Assembly: GCF_024508315.1 (NCBI RefSeq)
Contig: NZ_CP101987.1
Location: 744,001 to 808,000, forward strand
Source: Cellulomonas xiejunii
GTDB taxonomy: Bacteria > Actinomycetota > Actinomycetes > Actinomycetales > Cellulomonadaceae
Length of the DNA stretch: 64,000 nt
Reading direction: 5' to 3'
The notes under the pieces were generated by a model. That model was not told the DNA's origin and made no database searches. It saw only the letters and a program-made list of their open reading frames with translations. Positions 18,811 to 29,746 of the stretch are shown in pieces; within the stretch, counting starts at the first letter, position 1, and the number at the start of each line of letters is the position of its first letter. A program made the position numbers and the translations under genes.

Positions 18811-19572
18811 CTAGAGGCCGAGCGCCTCGCGCAGGTACGCGATGTCGTCGGCCTGCGACTCGGCGGGCGTCTCGACGACGACGTCGCAGCCGGCCTCGCG
18901 CACGACGTGGGCGATGAGCTCGCGGGGGATCGTGCCGTCGGCGAACCCCGCGTGGCGGTCGCGGCTGGACCCGTGCGGGTCGCGCGAGGAGTTGGCGTGC
19001 ACCAGGTCGATGCGGCCCGTGATGGCGGTCAGGCGCTCCACGATCGTCTCGAGGTCCTCGCCCGCGGCCCACGCGTGGCACGTGTCGAGGCACACGCCCA
19101 CGTCGTACCCGCCGATCGCGTCCCACAGCTGCGCCCACCGGTCGAGCGTGCGGGCGCACGCGTTCTCGCCGCCCGCGGTGTTCTCGACGAGGACGCGCAC
19201 GGGGAACGTGGCACGCTCGAAGGTCTTGCGCCAGTTGTCGATGCCCACCGCGACGTCGTCGCCGTCGCCCACGTGCCCGCCGTGCACGACCAGGCCGCGC
19301 GCGCCCAGGTCGGCCGCGGCGGCGGCGTGCTGGGCGATCATGTTGCGGCTCGGGATGCGGATGCGGTTGTTGGTGGACGCGACGTTCACCAGGTACGGCG
19401 CGTGCGCGTAGATGCCGAGCCCGGAGGCGGTCAGCGCGTCGGCGTCCTCGCGACGCACCGGCTTCTTCCAGCCCTGCGGGTCGGCGAGGAAGACCTGCAC
19501 GGCCTGCGCACCCACGCGCGCCGCCTCGGCCACGGGATCCGTACCACGCACGTGCGCACCGATCAGCACCAC
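18811..19572 (-). CDS. nfo: endonuclease IV (AP endonuclease)
   Basis: 253 residues; TIM-barrel Zn-dependent apurinic/apyrimidinic endonuclease of base-excision repair. Metal-ligand motifs visible are VVHGGHVG (His), VLVENTAGG (Glu), VCLDTCHAWAAG (Asp, His), LVHANSS (His), SRDRHAGFADG (Asp, His) and VVETPAES (Glu). The stop lies 2 nt beyond the tRNA on the opposite strand. ATG 19572 is chosen as MVLIGAHV matches the usual family N-terminus. Confidence 0.92.
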   Translation of the reverse strand: MVLIGAHVRGTDPVAEAARVGAQAVQVFLADPQGWKKPVRREDADALTASGLGIYAHAPYLVNVASTNNRIRIPSRNMIAQHAAAAADLGARGLVVHGGHVGDGDDVAVGIDNWRKTFERATFPVRVLVENTAGGENACARTLDRWAQLWDAIGGYDVGVCLDTCHAWAAGEDLETIVERLTAITGRIDLVHANSSRDPHGSSRDRHAGFADGTIPRELIAHVVREAGCDVVVETPAESQADDIAYLREALGL

Positions 19573-19621
19573 GACGACCTCCTCGTTCCGGACGGACGGG
19601 CGCGCGGAGCACGCGCCGGGA

Positions 19622-20293
19622 TCACAGGGACGGTCCCGTCTCCTCGAGCAGCCGCAGCGTGGCCCTCACCCGCGGGTTGCGCGTGGGCTCGGCGTCGATG
19701 CCGAGCGTCGAGTAGACCGCGTACACGTGGTTCTGGACCGACTTCTCCGTGATCTCGAGCCGCGCGGCGATGCCGGCGTTGGAGAACCCCTGCGCGAGCA
19801 GCCGCAGCACCTCGTACTGGCGCTGCGTCAGCTGTGAGACCGCGGACCCGACGCGCGGGGCGACCCGGTCGAGCAGGGCCGGGTCGAGCACGGTCTCACC
19901 CGCGGCGGCGGCGTGGACCGCGCGCAGCAGGGCCTTCTCGCTCGTCCCGCTGGTCTTCGACAGGTAGCACCAGCCGTGCGCGACGTCGGGCGGCAGGTCC
20001 AGCAGCAGGTCCATCGCGTCGTGCGCGGACAGCAGCAGCACGCCCAGGTCGGGCTGCGCGCGGCGCAGCGTGACGCCCAGCGCGATGCCGTTGCCGTCCG
20101 GCAGGTCGATGTCGAGGACCACGACGTCGGCGACGCCCGGCTGCAGGATCCTGCGCGCCTCGGCGACGGTGCCGACGGCGGCCACGACGTCGAGGTCCGG
20201 CATGTCGGCGAACGTCCGCTCCAGCATCGAGCGGAAGAGGGGCTGGTCCTCGACGAGGGCGACGCGCAGGCGTCGGTTCGGTGGAGGGATCAT
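19622..20293 (-). CDS. LuxR/NarL-type response regulator
   Basis: 223 residues. The receiver domain has acidic pair (VALVEDQPLF), phospho-acceptor Asp in VVLDIDLPDG, and the Lys in LSKTSG. The C-terminal LuxR helix-turn-helix is LTQRQYEVLRLLAQGFSN...TEKSVQNHVYAVYSTLGI. ATG 20293 is 7 nt from a CATACT element on the same strand, so leaderless, and MIPPPNRRLRVALVED is a normal family start. Divergent from the histidine kinase gene, its likely partner. Confidence 0.88.
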   Translation of the reverse strand: MIPPPNRRLRVALVEDQPLFRSMLERTFADMPDLDVVAAVGTVAEARRILQPGVADVVVLDIDLPDGNGIALGVTLRRAQPDLGVLLLSAHDAMDLLLDLPPDVAHGWCYLSKTSGTSEKALLRAVHAAAAGETVLDPALLDRVAPRVGSAVSQLTQRQYEVLRLLAQGFSNAGIAARLEITEKSVQNHVYAVYSTLGIDAEPTRNPRVRATLRLLEETGPSL

Positions 20294-20296
20294 CCG

Positions 20297-20309
20297 GACC
20301 AGTATGGTC
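20297..20309. promoter_or_regulatory. palindromic shared promoter element of the two-component pair
   Basis: GACCA-GTA-TGGTC is a perfect inverted repeat. Read on the plus strand it supplies TATGGT (20303-20308), on the minus strand CATACT, i.e. -10-like hexamers for both divergent genes in the same 13 bp. Confidence 0.45.
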
Positions 20310-20378
20310 GCGACCGGGGTGTTGCGCCTGCGACGTGCACCGACGGCTGGGCGCACGGCGACGCGAGGGGTGGGGACG

Positions 20379-21548
20379 ATGGCGGGCGATCGTGACATGA
20401 CGTCCGCCGCCGTGCGGTGGCACGACCTGGCGGCGGACCGTCTGACGCTCCTGCGCGGCACCGGCATCGTCGCGCTGGGCTTTGCACTGGGTGCGTCGAT
20501 CCAGAGCGAGTGGATCTACTCCGAGCTCGTGCCCGAGTGGGCGCAGGTCGACCTGTGGCGCAGGCTGGCGGCGAACGGCACGGCGGTGCTGGGGCTCGTC
20601 GCGGCGCTGGCGGTGCTGCGTGCCCACCGCCCCCGCAGCGTCGTCGCGGTCGTCGGGCGCGCGGCGGTGGCGGCGGTCTTCATGGGCGTGCTGCGGGTCG
20701 CGGCGCAGGTGTCGCTCGGTGTGCACCCGCTGGACGACATGCCGACCCTGGTCGCGGAGGTCGTCACCGGCGCGTTCATCGCGTTCGTCTCCGCCGGTAT
20801 CGGGGTGTGGATGCTCATCTCACGTCGTCGGATGCGCGTCGCGGCGCGCGCGGTCGAGCGGCAGGTGGTGAGCGTCGAGCTGGCGCTGCAGGCGCTGGAG
20901 GCGGAGGAGATCCGGGTGCGCCGGCAGGTCGCCGAGGGTCTGCACGGCACGGTCCAGCAGCGGCTGCTGCTGGTGGACGCCCGGCTCGCGGCGGCCGAGG
21001 CGCGAGCCGCCGGTGTGCTGCCGGACGTCGCCGAGGAGATCGCCCTGGCACGCGCCGAGCTGGCGCAGTCACGCGAGCAGGACGTGCGGCAGATGAGCAG
21101 GCTGCTCTACCCGGAACGGCTCGAGATGGGCCTGGTGCCGGCCGTGCGGGCCCTGCTGGGTCGTCTGCCCGCGACGATCGCGACGCGGCTGCAGGTGGGT
21201 GACGAGCTGCGCGCCCTGGACGACCCGTCCGAGGTGGGTCTGACGGTCGCCGAGCGGTTGCTGGCGGTGCGCGTGGTCGAGGAGGCGGTGTCCAACGCGC
21301 TCAAGAACGGGCCGCCCGCGCTCGTCGAGGCGGAGCTCGACCTGGTGGCCGACGAGCTGCGGATCGTCGTGTCCAACGACGGCGACCCGTACGTGCCGCC
21401 CGCTGAGCCCGACCCGGCGTCGGGCACCGCCCGGCTGGACCAGCGTCTGCGGCTCGTGGGTGGCGCGCTGCGTGTCGTGCCGCGCACCCCGACGGGTGCA
21501 CGGGTGGAGGCCACCATGCGGCTCGGGGTCCTCGTCGACGACCGCTGA
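20379..21548 (+). CDS. NarL-family-type sensor histidine kinase
   Basis: About 389 residues. Four or five membrane spans occupy residues 30-155. A dimerisation helix follows with EIRVRRQVAEGLHGTVQQRL, the HisKA_3 pattern around the phospho-His. The ATPase domain has an N-box (VVEEAVSNALKNG) and VSNDGDPY, but the G-boxes are reduced (RLVGGAL), so ATP binding may be weak. ATG 20379 has GAGGGGTGGGG upstream; ATG 20397 is a second option. Divergent LuxR-type regulator at 20293 is the expected partner. The stimulus is unknown. Confidence 0.82.
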   Translation: MAGDRDMTSAAVRWHDLAADRLTLLRGTGIVALGFALGASIQSEWIYSELVPEWAQVDLWRRLAANGTAVLGLVAALAVLRAHRPRSVVAVVGRAAVAAVFMGVLRVAAQVSLGVHPLDDMPTLVAEVVTGAFIAFVSAGIGVWMLISRRRMRVAARAVERQVVSVELALQALEAEEIRVRRQVAEGLHGTVQQRLLLVDARLAAAEARAAGVLPDVAEEIALARAELAQSREQDVRQMSRLLYPERLEMGLVPAVRALLGRLPATIATRLQVGDELRALDDPSEVGLTVAERLLAVRVVEEAVSNALKNGPPALVEAELDLVADELRIVVSNDGDPYVPPAEPDPASGTARLDQRLRLVGGALRVVPRTPTGARVEATMRLGVLVDDR

Positions 21549-21572
21549 GGCGACGGACCGCACCGGCGCCGC

Positions 21573-21600
21573 CGGGCGATCACTCCACGGGGATCGCCCG
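21573..21600. terminator. bidirectional terminator between kinase and SGNH gene
   Basis: Nine-nt arms CGGGCGATC (21573-21581) and GATCGCCCG (21592-21600); overlaps the last codons of the SGNH gene. Confidence 0.6.
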
Positions 21601-22422
21601 CGGCCGCTTCGCCGTCAGCAGGTCCCCGGACGACCGTCGCCGCAGTCGCCGCGTCGCCCACGGGTAGGCGTGCTCGCGCAGCCAGCGGGCGTCCTGCCGG
21701 GCCCGGGCGAGCCGCGGCACGGGGGGCAGGGGGGCGAGCGGGTCGTCCCAGTCGGCGCGGTCGGGCGCCTGGCCGAGCGCGACCAGCGCACCCTGCGCGA
21801 CGCGTGCGTGCCCGTCGGTGGTGAGGTGGATGCGGTCCTCGGACCACATGCGCCAGTCGCGCAGGCTGCGCATGCCCCACGGGTCCAGGACGTAGGCGCC
21901 GTTGCGCCGTGCGATCGACCAGATGTGCGCGTTGAAGACGCCGGTGCGGGCGCGCGTCGCCCGCACCAGCGGGCTGTCCCGCGTGTCGAAGCCGGTGCTC
22001 AGCAGCACGTCCACGCCGCGCGAGCGCACCTGCGCGACCACACGCTCGATGTCGGCCGCCACGCGGTCCACGTCGACCGACGGGCGCAGGATGTCGTTGC
22101 CGCCGCCGACGATGCTGATCAGGTCCGGCTGGAGCTCGAGCGCTGCCGGCACCTGGTCCGTGAGGATCGAGCGCACGAGGCGGCCGCGGATCGCGAGGTT
22201 CGCGTACTGCAGGGGGTCGAGGCCGGCGTCCGTGCGGCGGCGTGACAGGTGGGACGCGAGCTGGTCGGCCCACCCGCGCAGCGGCGCCTCCGGCCCGTCG
22301 GGCGCGTCCCACAGCCCCTCGGAGAAGGAGTCGCCGCACGCGACGTAGCGGGTCCAGCGCGGCGGACCGGGAGGCAGGGGAGCACCGGCGGTCGTCGGTC
22401 GGGACCCCTCGTGCGACGTCAT
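21580..22422 (-). CDS. SGNH/GDSL-family hydrolase
   Basis: 280 residues. Block I is YVACGDSFSEG (nucleophile Ser), block II has NLAIRGRLV, block III SIVGGGNDIL and block V DRIHLTTDGHARVA with the Asp-x-x-His pair. An esterase or lipase of this superfamily; no signal peptide, so probably cytosolic, substrate unknown. The C-terminal ~60 residues are basic. ATG 22422 is 6 nt after CATGAT on the same strand. Confidence 0.88.
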   Translation of the reverse strand: MTSHEGSRPTTAGAPLPPGPPRWTRYVACGDSFSEGLWDAPDGPEAPLRGWADQLASHLSRRRTDAGLDPLQYANLAIRGRLVRSILTDQVPAALELQPDLISIVGGGNDILRPSVDVDRVAADIERVVAQVRSRGVDVLLSTGFDTRDSPLVRATRARTGVFNAHIWSIARRNGAYVLDPWGMRSLRDWRMWSEDRIHLTTDGHARVAQGALVALGQAPDRADWDDPLAPLPPVPRLARARQDARWLREHAYPWATRRLRRRSSGDLLTAKRPRAIPVE

Positions 22423-22474
22423 CCCCCCATCATGCGACGAACCGGACGCATCCGGGCCCGTGTCCGCCCACGGA

Positions 22475-23149
22475 TCACGGCAGGCGCCAGTCCACGGGGT
22501 CGGCGCCCTGCTCGCGCAGCAGCGCGTCCACCTGGGAGAACGGGCGGGAGCCGAAAAACCCGCGCGACGCGGACAGCGGGCTGGGGTGCGCGCTCGCGAC
22601 GACCGGGACGTCGCGCAGGGCCGGGCGCAGCGACTGCGCGTCGCGTCCCCACAGGACCGCGACCAGCGGTCCACCTCGCTCCACCAGCGCCGCGATCGCC
22701 TGGTCCGTGACCTGCTCCCAGCCCTTGCGGCGGTGCGAGCCTGCCTCGCCCGGGCGCACGGTGAGCACCCTGTTGAGCAGCATGACGCCTTGGTCCGCCC
22801 ACGGCGTGAGGTCACCCGTCGTCGGCCGCGGCACGCCCACGTCGGCCACGAGCTCACGGAAGATGTTGTCGAGCGACCGGGGCAGCGGGCGCACGCTCGC
22901 CTGGACCGAGAACGACAGCCCCATCGGGTGCCCGGGCGTGGGGTAGGGGTCCTGGCCCACGACCAGTACGCGCACGTCCGCGAGCGGGCGGTGGAACGCG
23001 CGCAGCACGGCGTCCGCCGCGGGCAGGTACTCCCGCCCGGCGGCGACCTCGTCGCGCAGGAACTGCCCGGCAGCACGCAGTGCCGGCTCGGCGGGGGCCA
23101 GCGCGCGCGCCCAGTCCGCCGCGACCAGGTCCTCCAGTGGTGCGTTCAC
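22475..23149 (-). CDS. ung: uracil-DNA glycosylase
   Basis: 224 residues; family 1 UDG removing uracil from DNA. Water-activating motif [20 protein letters not shown]-type loop [16 protein letters not shown] and the [17 protein letters not shown] intercalation loop in parts are all present. GTG 23149 lies 8 nt after TAGCCT (minus strand 23158-23163), a leaderless start. The following gene starts divergently, so ung is probably monocistronic. Confidence 0.95.
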   Translation of the reverse strand: MNAPLEDLVAADWARALAPAEPALRAAGQFLRDEVAAGREYLPAADAVLRAFHRPLADVRVLVVGQDPYPTPGHPMGLSFSVQASVRPLPRSLDNIFRELVADVGVPRPTTGDLTPWADQGVMLLNRVLTVRPGEAGSHRRKGWEQVTDQAIAALVERGGPLVAVLWGRDAQSLRPALRDVPVVASAHPSPLSASRGFFGSRPFSQVDALLREQGADPVDWRLP

Positions 23150-23294
23150 GGCGACGCAGGCTACCGCTCGCAGGCCTGCCGGCGACGGATCGGCGGACCG
23201 CGGTGCCACCCGCGCGTGCGAATGACACCCGTGTCGTTCGCCGCGTACGATGCCGGGCGGAGCACTGAGGGCACGGCGCGCGAGGAGGAGAGCC

Positions 23295-23615
23295 ATGGAC
23301 GGCACAGCCGGCACGGCGACCCACGTGGTCGGGGGCGACCTGCGCGACGACGAGCGCGGCAGCGACGGCTTGAGCCCGCGCGACCGTGAGGTCCTCGCGT
23401 TCGAGCGCCAGTGGTGGAAGTACGCGGGGGCCAAGGAGCAGGCCGTCCGCGAGCTCTTCGACATGTCGGCCACCCGGTACTACCAGCTCCTCAACGCGCT
23501 CATCGACGACCCCGCCGCGCTCGCGCACGACCCGATGCTCGTCAAGCGGCTGCGCCGCATGCGCTCGTCGCGCCAGCGGGCCCGCACCGCGCGCCGCCTG
23601 GGCGCCGAGGCCTGA
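23295..23615 (+). CDS. DUF3263 protein (putative DNA-binding)
   Basis: 106 residues; [16 protein letters not shown] and [19 protein letters not shown] are the signature of the actinobacterial DUF3263 family, whose helical core resembles a sigma-70 region 4 / helix-turn-helix. Basic C-terminal tail. Strong GGAGGAG ribosome site 5 nt before ATG 23295. In many actinobacteria this family sits next to the LytR_C gene, as here. Function not known. Confidence 0.85.
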   Translation: MDGTAGTATHVVGGDLRDDERGSDGLSPRDREVLAFERQWWKYAGAKEQAVRELFDMSATRYYQLLNALIDDPAALAHDPMLVKRLRRMRSSRQRARTARRLGAEA

Positions 23616-23714
23616 GGACCGCGTGCCCGGTACGTCCAGGTCGCTCCTGGATGGTCGGCGGCCCGGCGGCGGGGCGTGCCCTGCCCGTCGCGGCGAGCGG
23701 TTAGCCTTGCGGCC

Positions 23715-24326
23715 GTGAGCAAGGCCGACTACCCCTACCCCGAGGACGAGTTCGACGCGATCTCGCCCGACGCGCCGACCGGCGTCCACCGTGCGCCCCG
23801 GTCCGCGTGGAGCCGGTGGTGGCCGTTCGTCGTCGTGCTCGTGGTCGTGCCCGTGATCGCCTACGGCGCGGTCGCGTACCTGTCGCGGACCGGTGACCTG
23901 CCGCTGGCGGGTGGCTCGTCCCAGGAGCAGGAGGCGCCGGCCGTGCCGCCGGAGGACGCCGCCGCGGGCGAGGGGACCGGCGAGGAGCCCCCCGCGGACG
24001 CCGAGCCCGAGCAGCCGGCGACGGAGGAGCCCCCGGCGCCGGAGCCGGACCTCGCGACACCGGTCTCCGTGCTCAACGGCGCGCGCGTCTCCGGGCTCGC
24101 GGGTCGCGTGGCCGAGGAGCTCCAGGGCGTGGGCTTCACCGCGGTGTTCCCCGACAACGCCAGCGGCAGCCTCCCGTCCGCGTCGACCGTCTTCATCACG
24201 TCCGAGGACCTGCGCCCCACGGCCGAGCTCGTCGCCTCCACCGTCGGGATCCCGGCGATCGAGGTGGCACCCCAGCAGGCCGGCGGCGGGATCACCGTCG
24301 TGCTCGTCACCGACCCCGACGCCTGA
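23715..24326 (+). CDS. LytR C-terminal domain membrane protein
   Basis: 203 residues. A cytoplasmic segment of about 40 residues is followed by one membrane span (WPFVVVLVVVPVIAYGAVAY), a Pro/Glu-rich linker (residues 70-115) and a LytR_cpsA_psr C-terminal domain (VSVLNGARVSGLAGRVAEEL in pieces). The domain lies outside the membrane; role in wall polymer attachment is suggested for relatives that carry the LCP domain, which is absent here. GTG 23715 is 7 nt after TAGCCT (23702-23707). Confidence 0.82.
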   Translation: MSKADYPYPEDEFDAISPDAPTGVHRAPRSAWSRWWPFVVVLVVVPVIAYGAVAYLSRTGDLPLAGGSSQEQEAPAVPPEDAAAGEGTGEEPPADAEPEQPATEEPPAPEPDLATPVSVLNGARVSGLAGRVAEELQGVGFTAVFPDNASGSLPSASTVFITSEDLRPTAELVASTVGIPAIEVAPQQAGGGITVVLVTDPDA

Positions 24327-24352
24327 CCGGCGGCACCCGCACGACCCGTTCG

Positions 24353-24377
24353 GCCCGCCGCGTGACAGCGGGCGGGC
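24353..24377. terminator. terminator between LytR_C and GH15-like genes
   Basis: GCCCGCCGC (24353-24361) pairs with GCGGGCGGGC (24368-24377) with one bulged base, in the short gap between convergent genes. Confidence 0.55.
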
Positions 24378-24378
24378 G

Positions 24379-25842
24379 TCACGTCGGTGACGCGCGTCCG
24401 GTGTCGAGGGCGTCGATCGCGAGGAGCACGCACGCCGCGCTCCACCCGAGCGGCGCGACCGCGGCGGGTGTGCCGTCCGCCAGGAGCTTCTCGGGGATCG
24501 CACCGGACGACGTCCGGTGGCGCTCGACGACGCCCAGCCAGCGCCCCGCCCCCGCGGCGTCGCCCTGCTCGGCGGCCACCCACGCGTACAGCGTCGTCTG
24601 CGGCGTCCACGACACCCCGTCACGGCGCCAGCCGCCCCCGGGTGCCAGCCCCTGCGCGGGCCGCAGCATGGACGGCACGGACGCCTGCCACGCGGCGCCG
24701 GCGTCGGGGGGTGGCTGCGCCCAGAACGGGGCGAGGACGAACGCGCTCGCCGCGTCCGGCAGCGTGCGTGTCGCGTACCGGCCGTATCCCGTCGGCCCGA
24801 ACGCGTCGACGACCGCTTGGCGCGCGCGGGCAGCACCTGCCGCGGCCGCTGTCGCGGGACCGCGCAGACCGGCCGCGTCGAGCACGACCGCCGCCTGCTC
24901 GAGCCCGGCGACCAGCGGCGCGGCCGTGCCGAGCGTCACCTCGCCCTCGGCGACCTCCCAGTAGTCCGGCGAGGCGGGCGGCAGCCCACCCGCGACGAGC
25001 CGCAGGGCGCGTCCGGCGGACCGCTCCACGAGCGGCGCCAGCCGCCGCGCCTCGGTGGTCCGGTCGGTGTCGTCCACCTCGGCGAGGACGAGGCCGGCCG
25101 CCCACATCGCCCACCCCGTGCCGTCCGTCTGCAGCCCGCGGTCGTCCGGCGGGCCGGAGCCGTCCGGCAGGTACCGCGCGTGGAACGACCCGTCGGGCGA
25201 CTGCACGTCCGCGAGGAAGTCGAGCACCGCGAGCGCGTCGTCGACGTGGCCCGTGCGGGCCAGCGCGACCGCGACGAACGCCGAGTCCCGGGGCCACACG
25301 TAGCGCCAGTGCGGCGACCAGCCGGCGACGACGACACCGTCCGCGACCGTCAGCGAGTGCAGGTCCAGCAGGGCGGCGCGCGCGAGGTCCTCGTGAGGGC
25401 CGCCCGCCCCGGGGACGCGACCGGCGGCGATCCACGCGAGCTGCTCGTCCGCGGCGGCCGCGGCGGCGCGCGGCCCGACGGCGACGGTCGTGGTCGGGGT
25501 CGCGCCGACCGCGCTCGCGAGCACTGCGGCCGCCGGGTGCGGCACGCGCGTGCCCGGCAGGTAGACCGCGAGGGCGTCCGACGGGACGCCGTCACGCGCG
25601 CCGTCCGGCAGGACCGACACGGCCTGCTGGTAGAGCGGGATCTGCGCGTCGGCGAGGGCGCCCACCCCCCGGCCGACGCCCGCGGCCGCTCCGGTTCCGA
25701 CGGCGACGTCCGCGAGGTCCGTGCCCCGCGCGACGCCAGGGGTCGCGCCCATCGTGCTCGTGATCAGCAGCATGCCGCCCAGCAGGGTGACCGCGCCGGC
25801 GCGGGTGCGCAGGGCGCGGCTCACGACGACCGTGTCGAGCAC
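24379..25842 (-). CDS. GH15-like (glucoamylase-fold) protein
   Basis: About 487 residues. The core matches the (alpha/alpha)6 glycoside hydrolase 15 family: HWRYVWPRDSAFVAVALARTG, DVQSPDGSFHARYLPDG, LQTDGTGWAMWAAG, WTPQTTLYAWVAAE, and the C-terminal GAIPEKLLADG...PLGWSAACVLLA. A hydrophobic N-terminal segment (AVTLLGGMLLITSTMG) may be a signal or anchor. Substrate could be an alpha-glucan or trehalose; not decided. GTG 25842 is 7 nt from TAAGGT on the same strand (25850-25855), a leaderless start. Divergent from groEL. Confidence 0.78.
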   Translation of the reverse strand: MLDTVVVSRALRTRAGAVTLLGGMLLITSTMGATPGVARGTDLADVAVGTGAAAGVGRGVGALADAQIPLYQQAVSVLPDGARDGVPSDALAVYLPGTRVPHPAAAVLASAVGATPTTTVAVGPRAAAAAADEQLAWIAAGRVPGAGGPHEDLARAALLDLHSLTVADGVVVAGWSPHWRYVWPRDSAFVAVALARTGHVDDALAVLDFLADVQSPDGSFHARYLPDGSGPPDDRGLQTDGTGWAMWAAGLVLAEVDDTDRTTEARRLAPLVERSAGRALRLVAGGLPPASPDYWEVAEGEVTLGTAAPLVAGLEQAAVVLDAAGLRGPATAAAAGAARARQAVVDAFGPTGYGRYATRTLPDAASAFVLAPFWAQPPPDAGAAWQASVPSMLRPAQGLAPGGGWRRDGVSWTPQTTLYAWVAAEQGDAAGAGRWLGVVERHRTSSGAIPEKLLADGTPAAVAPLGWSAACVLLAIDALDTGRASPT

Positions 25843-25893
25843 AACGAGCACCTTAGGGGTTCGCGCTCGGCGCAGGGGCAGACGGGTCCGCTG

Positions 25894-25920
25894 CTTGCAC
25901 TCGAAGGGGTCGAGTGCTAA
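25894..25920. promoter_or_regulatory. CIRCE element 1 (HrcA operator)
   Basis: CTTGCACTC, nine bases, GAGTGCTAA. The right arm matches the CIRCE consensus exactly, the left arm at seven of nine. Confidence 0.85.
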
Positions 25921-25923
25921 CCA

Positions 25924-27697
<1,774 letters not shown>

Positions 27698-27721
27698 GTC
27701 GCTGAGCACCACCTGAACGGC

Positions 27722-27759
27722 CCGACGGCCGGTCACCCTCCGGGGTGGCCGGCCGTCGG
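27722..27759 (+). terminator. groEL terminator
   Basis: 17-nt arms (27722-27738 and 27743-27759), perfect but for one G-T wobble, 25 nt after the groEL stop. Confidence 0.8.
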
Positions 27760-27769
27760 CGTTCGCTGG

Positions 27770-28300
27770 TCAGCGCGGCGGCGCGGGCGGGACCGGGCCG
27801 CTCGTGGGCGGGAGCTCGTACGGGGACGTGGTGCCCGACGCGGGAGGGGCGGCAGGGGTGCCGTAGGCGCTGGGGGTCCCGTAGGCGTCGGGAGCCCCGG
27901 GGGTGCCCGGCGCGCCGTAGCCCGCGTACGCGCCGCTGCCGTAGACGCCGCTGCCGTAGACGCCGCTGCCGTAGACGCCGTTGCCGTACGCGCCGGCGCC
28001 GTCAGCGGGGCCGCCGTACGGGGTACCGCCGTTCGCCAGCGCGAGGCGGGCCTCCGCCTCCCGCAGGCGCCGCTCGACCGGCCACTCGACGAACGCGAAC
28101 ATGATGAGGAAGACCACTCCCGCGACGGGCACCAGGACCAGGAGCCCGTGCCAGAGGGTCCAGCCGGCCTTGCGGGCGATGCGCATGTACATGTAGATCG
28201 CGAAGACGATGAACGCGACGTAGAGGAGCGACATCAGCGCGAGCGCGACGACCGCGCCCGCTTCGGGTCCGGAGTCGTAGCCGGAGGAGACGTTCAGCAT
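27770..28300 (-). CDS. membrane protein with Gly/Tyr/Pro-rich tail
   Basis: 176 residues. Two membrane spans (about 14-38 and 48-70) are followed by a short charged helix (EWPVERRLREAEARLALA). The low-complexity C-terminal half contains repeated VYGSG, YGTP and similar units. Similar tails occur on actinobacterial membrane proteins of unknown role. Start ATG 28300 has only a weak ribosome site. No family confidently recognised. Confidence 0.7.
   Translation of the reverse strand: MLNVSSGYDSGPEAGAVVALALMSLLYVAFIVFAIYMYMRIARKAGWTLWHGLLVLVPVAGVVFLIMFAFVEWPVERRLREAEARLALANGGTPYGGPADGAGAYGNGVYGSGVYGSGVYGSGAYAGYGAPGTPGAPDAYGTPSAYGTPAAPPASGTTSPYELPPTSGPVPPAPPR
27931..27990 (-). repeat. 15-bp tandem repeat (four units)
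   Basis: Units of CGCCGCTGCCGTAGA at 27931, 27946 and 27961 are identical and a fourth (27976-27990) differs at three positions. They encode the VYGSG pentapeptide repeats. Confidence 0.85.
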
Positions 28301-28362
28301 GGGTCTCGGGGTCCTCGGGTCGGGGGTGGGGAGCGCGCCAGGCTACCGCCGACCCGAGGTGG

Positions 28363-29595
28363 TCAGCGGGGCTTCTGCCGGTACGACGCGAGGAAGTTGC
28401 CCATGCGCTCCACGACCTCCCCGAGGACACGTGCCTCGGGGAGCGTGACGATGCGCAGGTGGTCGGGCGTCGGCCAGTTGAACCCGGTGCCCTGGACCAC
28501 GAGGATCTGCTCGCTGACGAGCAGGTCGTACACGAGCTGCGCGTCGTCGACGATGCCGAAGTGCTCGGGGTCCAGACGCGGGAACACGTACAGGGCGCCG
28601 TCGGGCTTGACGCACGAGACGCCGGGGATCGAGTTCAGCCCTTCCCAGACGACCTGGCGCTGCTCGTGCAGCCGGCCGCCGGGGGCGATGAGGGCGTCGA
28701 TCGACTGCACGCCGCCGAGCGCCGCCTGGATCGCGTGCTGCGCGGGCACGTTGGGGCACAGGCGCGTGGAGGCCAGCAGGGTCATCCCCTCGAGGAAGCC
28801 CTTCGCGTGCCCCTGCGGACCGGTGACCGCGACCCACCCGGCGCGGTACCCGGCCACGCGGTACGTCTTCGAGAGCCCGTTGAACGTCAGGCACAGCAGG
28901 TCCGGCGCGACGCTCGCCATCGGGATGTGCTGCGCACCGTCGTAGAGGATGCGGTCGTAGATCTCGTCCGCCAGCAGGAGCAGGCTGTGCTCGCGCGCGA
29001 TGTCGGCGATCTGCTCGAGCACCTCGCGCCGGTACACGGCGCCCGTCGGGTTGTTGGGGTTGATGACGACGATCGCCTTGGTCCGGGGCGTGATCTGCTC
29101 GCGGATGTGCTCGACGTCCGGCTCCCAGCCGTTCGACTCGTCGCAGCGGTAGTGCACGGGCTGGCCGTCGGACAGGCTCGTCATGGCCGTCCACAGCGGG
29201 TAGTCGGGGGAGGGGATGAGGACCTCGTCACCCTCGTCGAGCAGCGCCTGCAGCGTCATCGTGATGAGCTCGGAGACGCCGTTGCCGAGGTACACGTCGT
29301 CCACGTCGAACGTCGGGAAGCCCTCGACGGTCTCGTAGCGCGTGACGATCGCGCGGCGCGCGGGCAGGATGCCGCGCGACTCGGTGTACCCGTGCGCGTA
29401 GGGCACCGCCGCGATGACGTCGGCCACGATCTGGTGGGGCGCGTCGAACCCGAACGCCGCCGGGTTGCCGGTGTTGAGCTTCAGGACGCGACGTCCCTCG
29501 GCCTCCATGCGTGCGGCCTCGTCCAGTGCCTTGCCCCGGATCTCGTACAGGACGTTCTTCAGCTTGGCGGACTGGTCGAGCGGGCGCAGCGGCAT
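28363..29595 (-). CDS. PLP-dependent aminotransferase (AlaA-like)
   Basis: 410 residues; fold-type I aminotransferase. VINPNNPTGAVY is the substrate/cofactor Asn region, LADEIYDRILY the Asp that binds the pyridine N, and FNGLSKTYRVAGYRAGW contains the PLP lysine. N-terminal MPLRPLDQSAKLKNVLYEIRG in pieces resembles glutamate-pyruvate aminotransferase AlaA. Likely makes alanine from pyruvate and glutamate. ATG 29595 is 7 nt from TACCCT on the same strand (29603-29608), so leaderless. The adjacent ureD is on the same strand upstream but 151 nt away. Confidence 0.9.
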   Translation of the reverse strand: MPLRPLDQSAKLKNVLYEIRGKALDEAARMEAEGRRVLKLNTGNPAAFGFDAPHQIVADVIAAVPYAHGYTESRGILPARRAIVTRYETVEGFPTFDVDDVYLGNGVSELITMTLQALLDEGDEVLIPSPDYPLWTAMTSLSDGQPVHYRCDESNGWEPDVEHIREQITPRTKAIVVINPNNPTGAVYRREVLEQIADIAREHSLLLLADEIYDRILYDGAQHIPMASVAPDLLCLTFNGLSKTYRVAGYRAGWVAVTGPQGHAKGFLEGMTLLASTRLCPNVPAQHAIQAALGGVQSIDALIAPGGRLHEQRQVVWEGLNSIPGVSCVKPDGALYVFPRLDPEHFGIVDDAQLVYDLLVSEQILVVQGTGFNWPTPDHLRIVTLPEARVLGEVVERMGNFLASYRQKPR

Positions 29596-29746
29596 GTTAT
29601 GCAGGGTATCGCTGCGGACCGGGCCGCGGAGTGGCCACCCGGCAGGAGGTGGCCTGGTCGCCGCGGTGCACCCGGACCGTCCCGGTTCGCCCGGTCCCGA
29701 GGGACTGCATCGCGCTGCGCCTCGCCTGGGGGCGGTGTGGTCCGGC

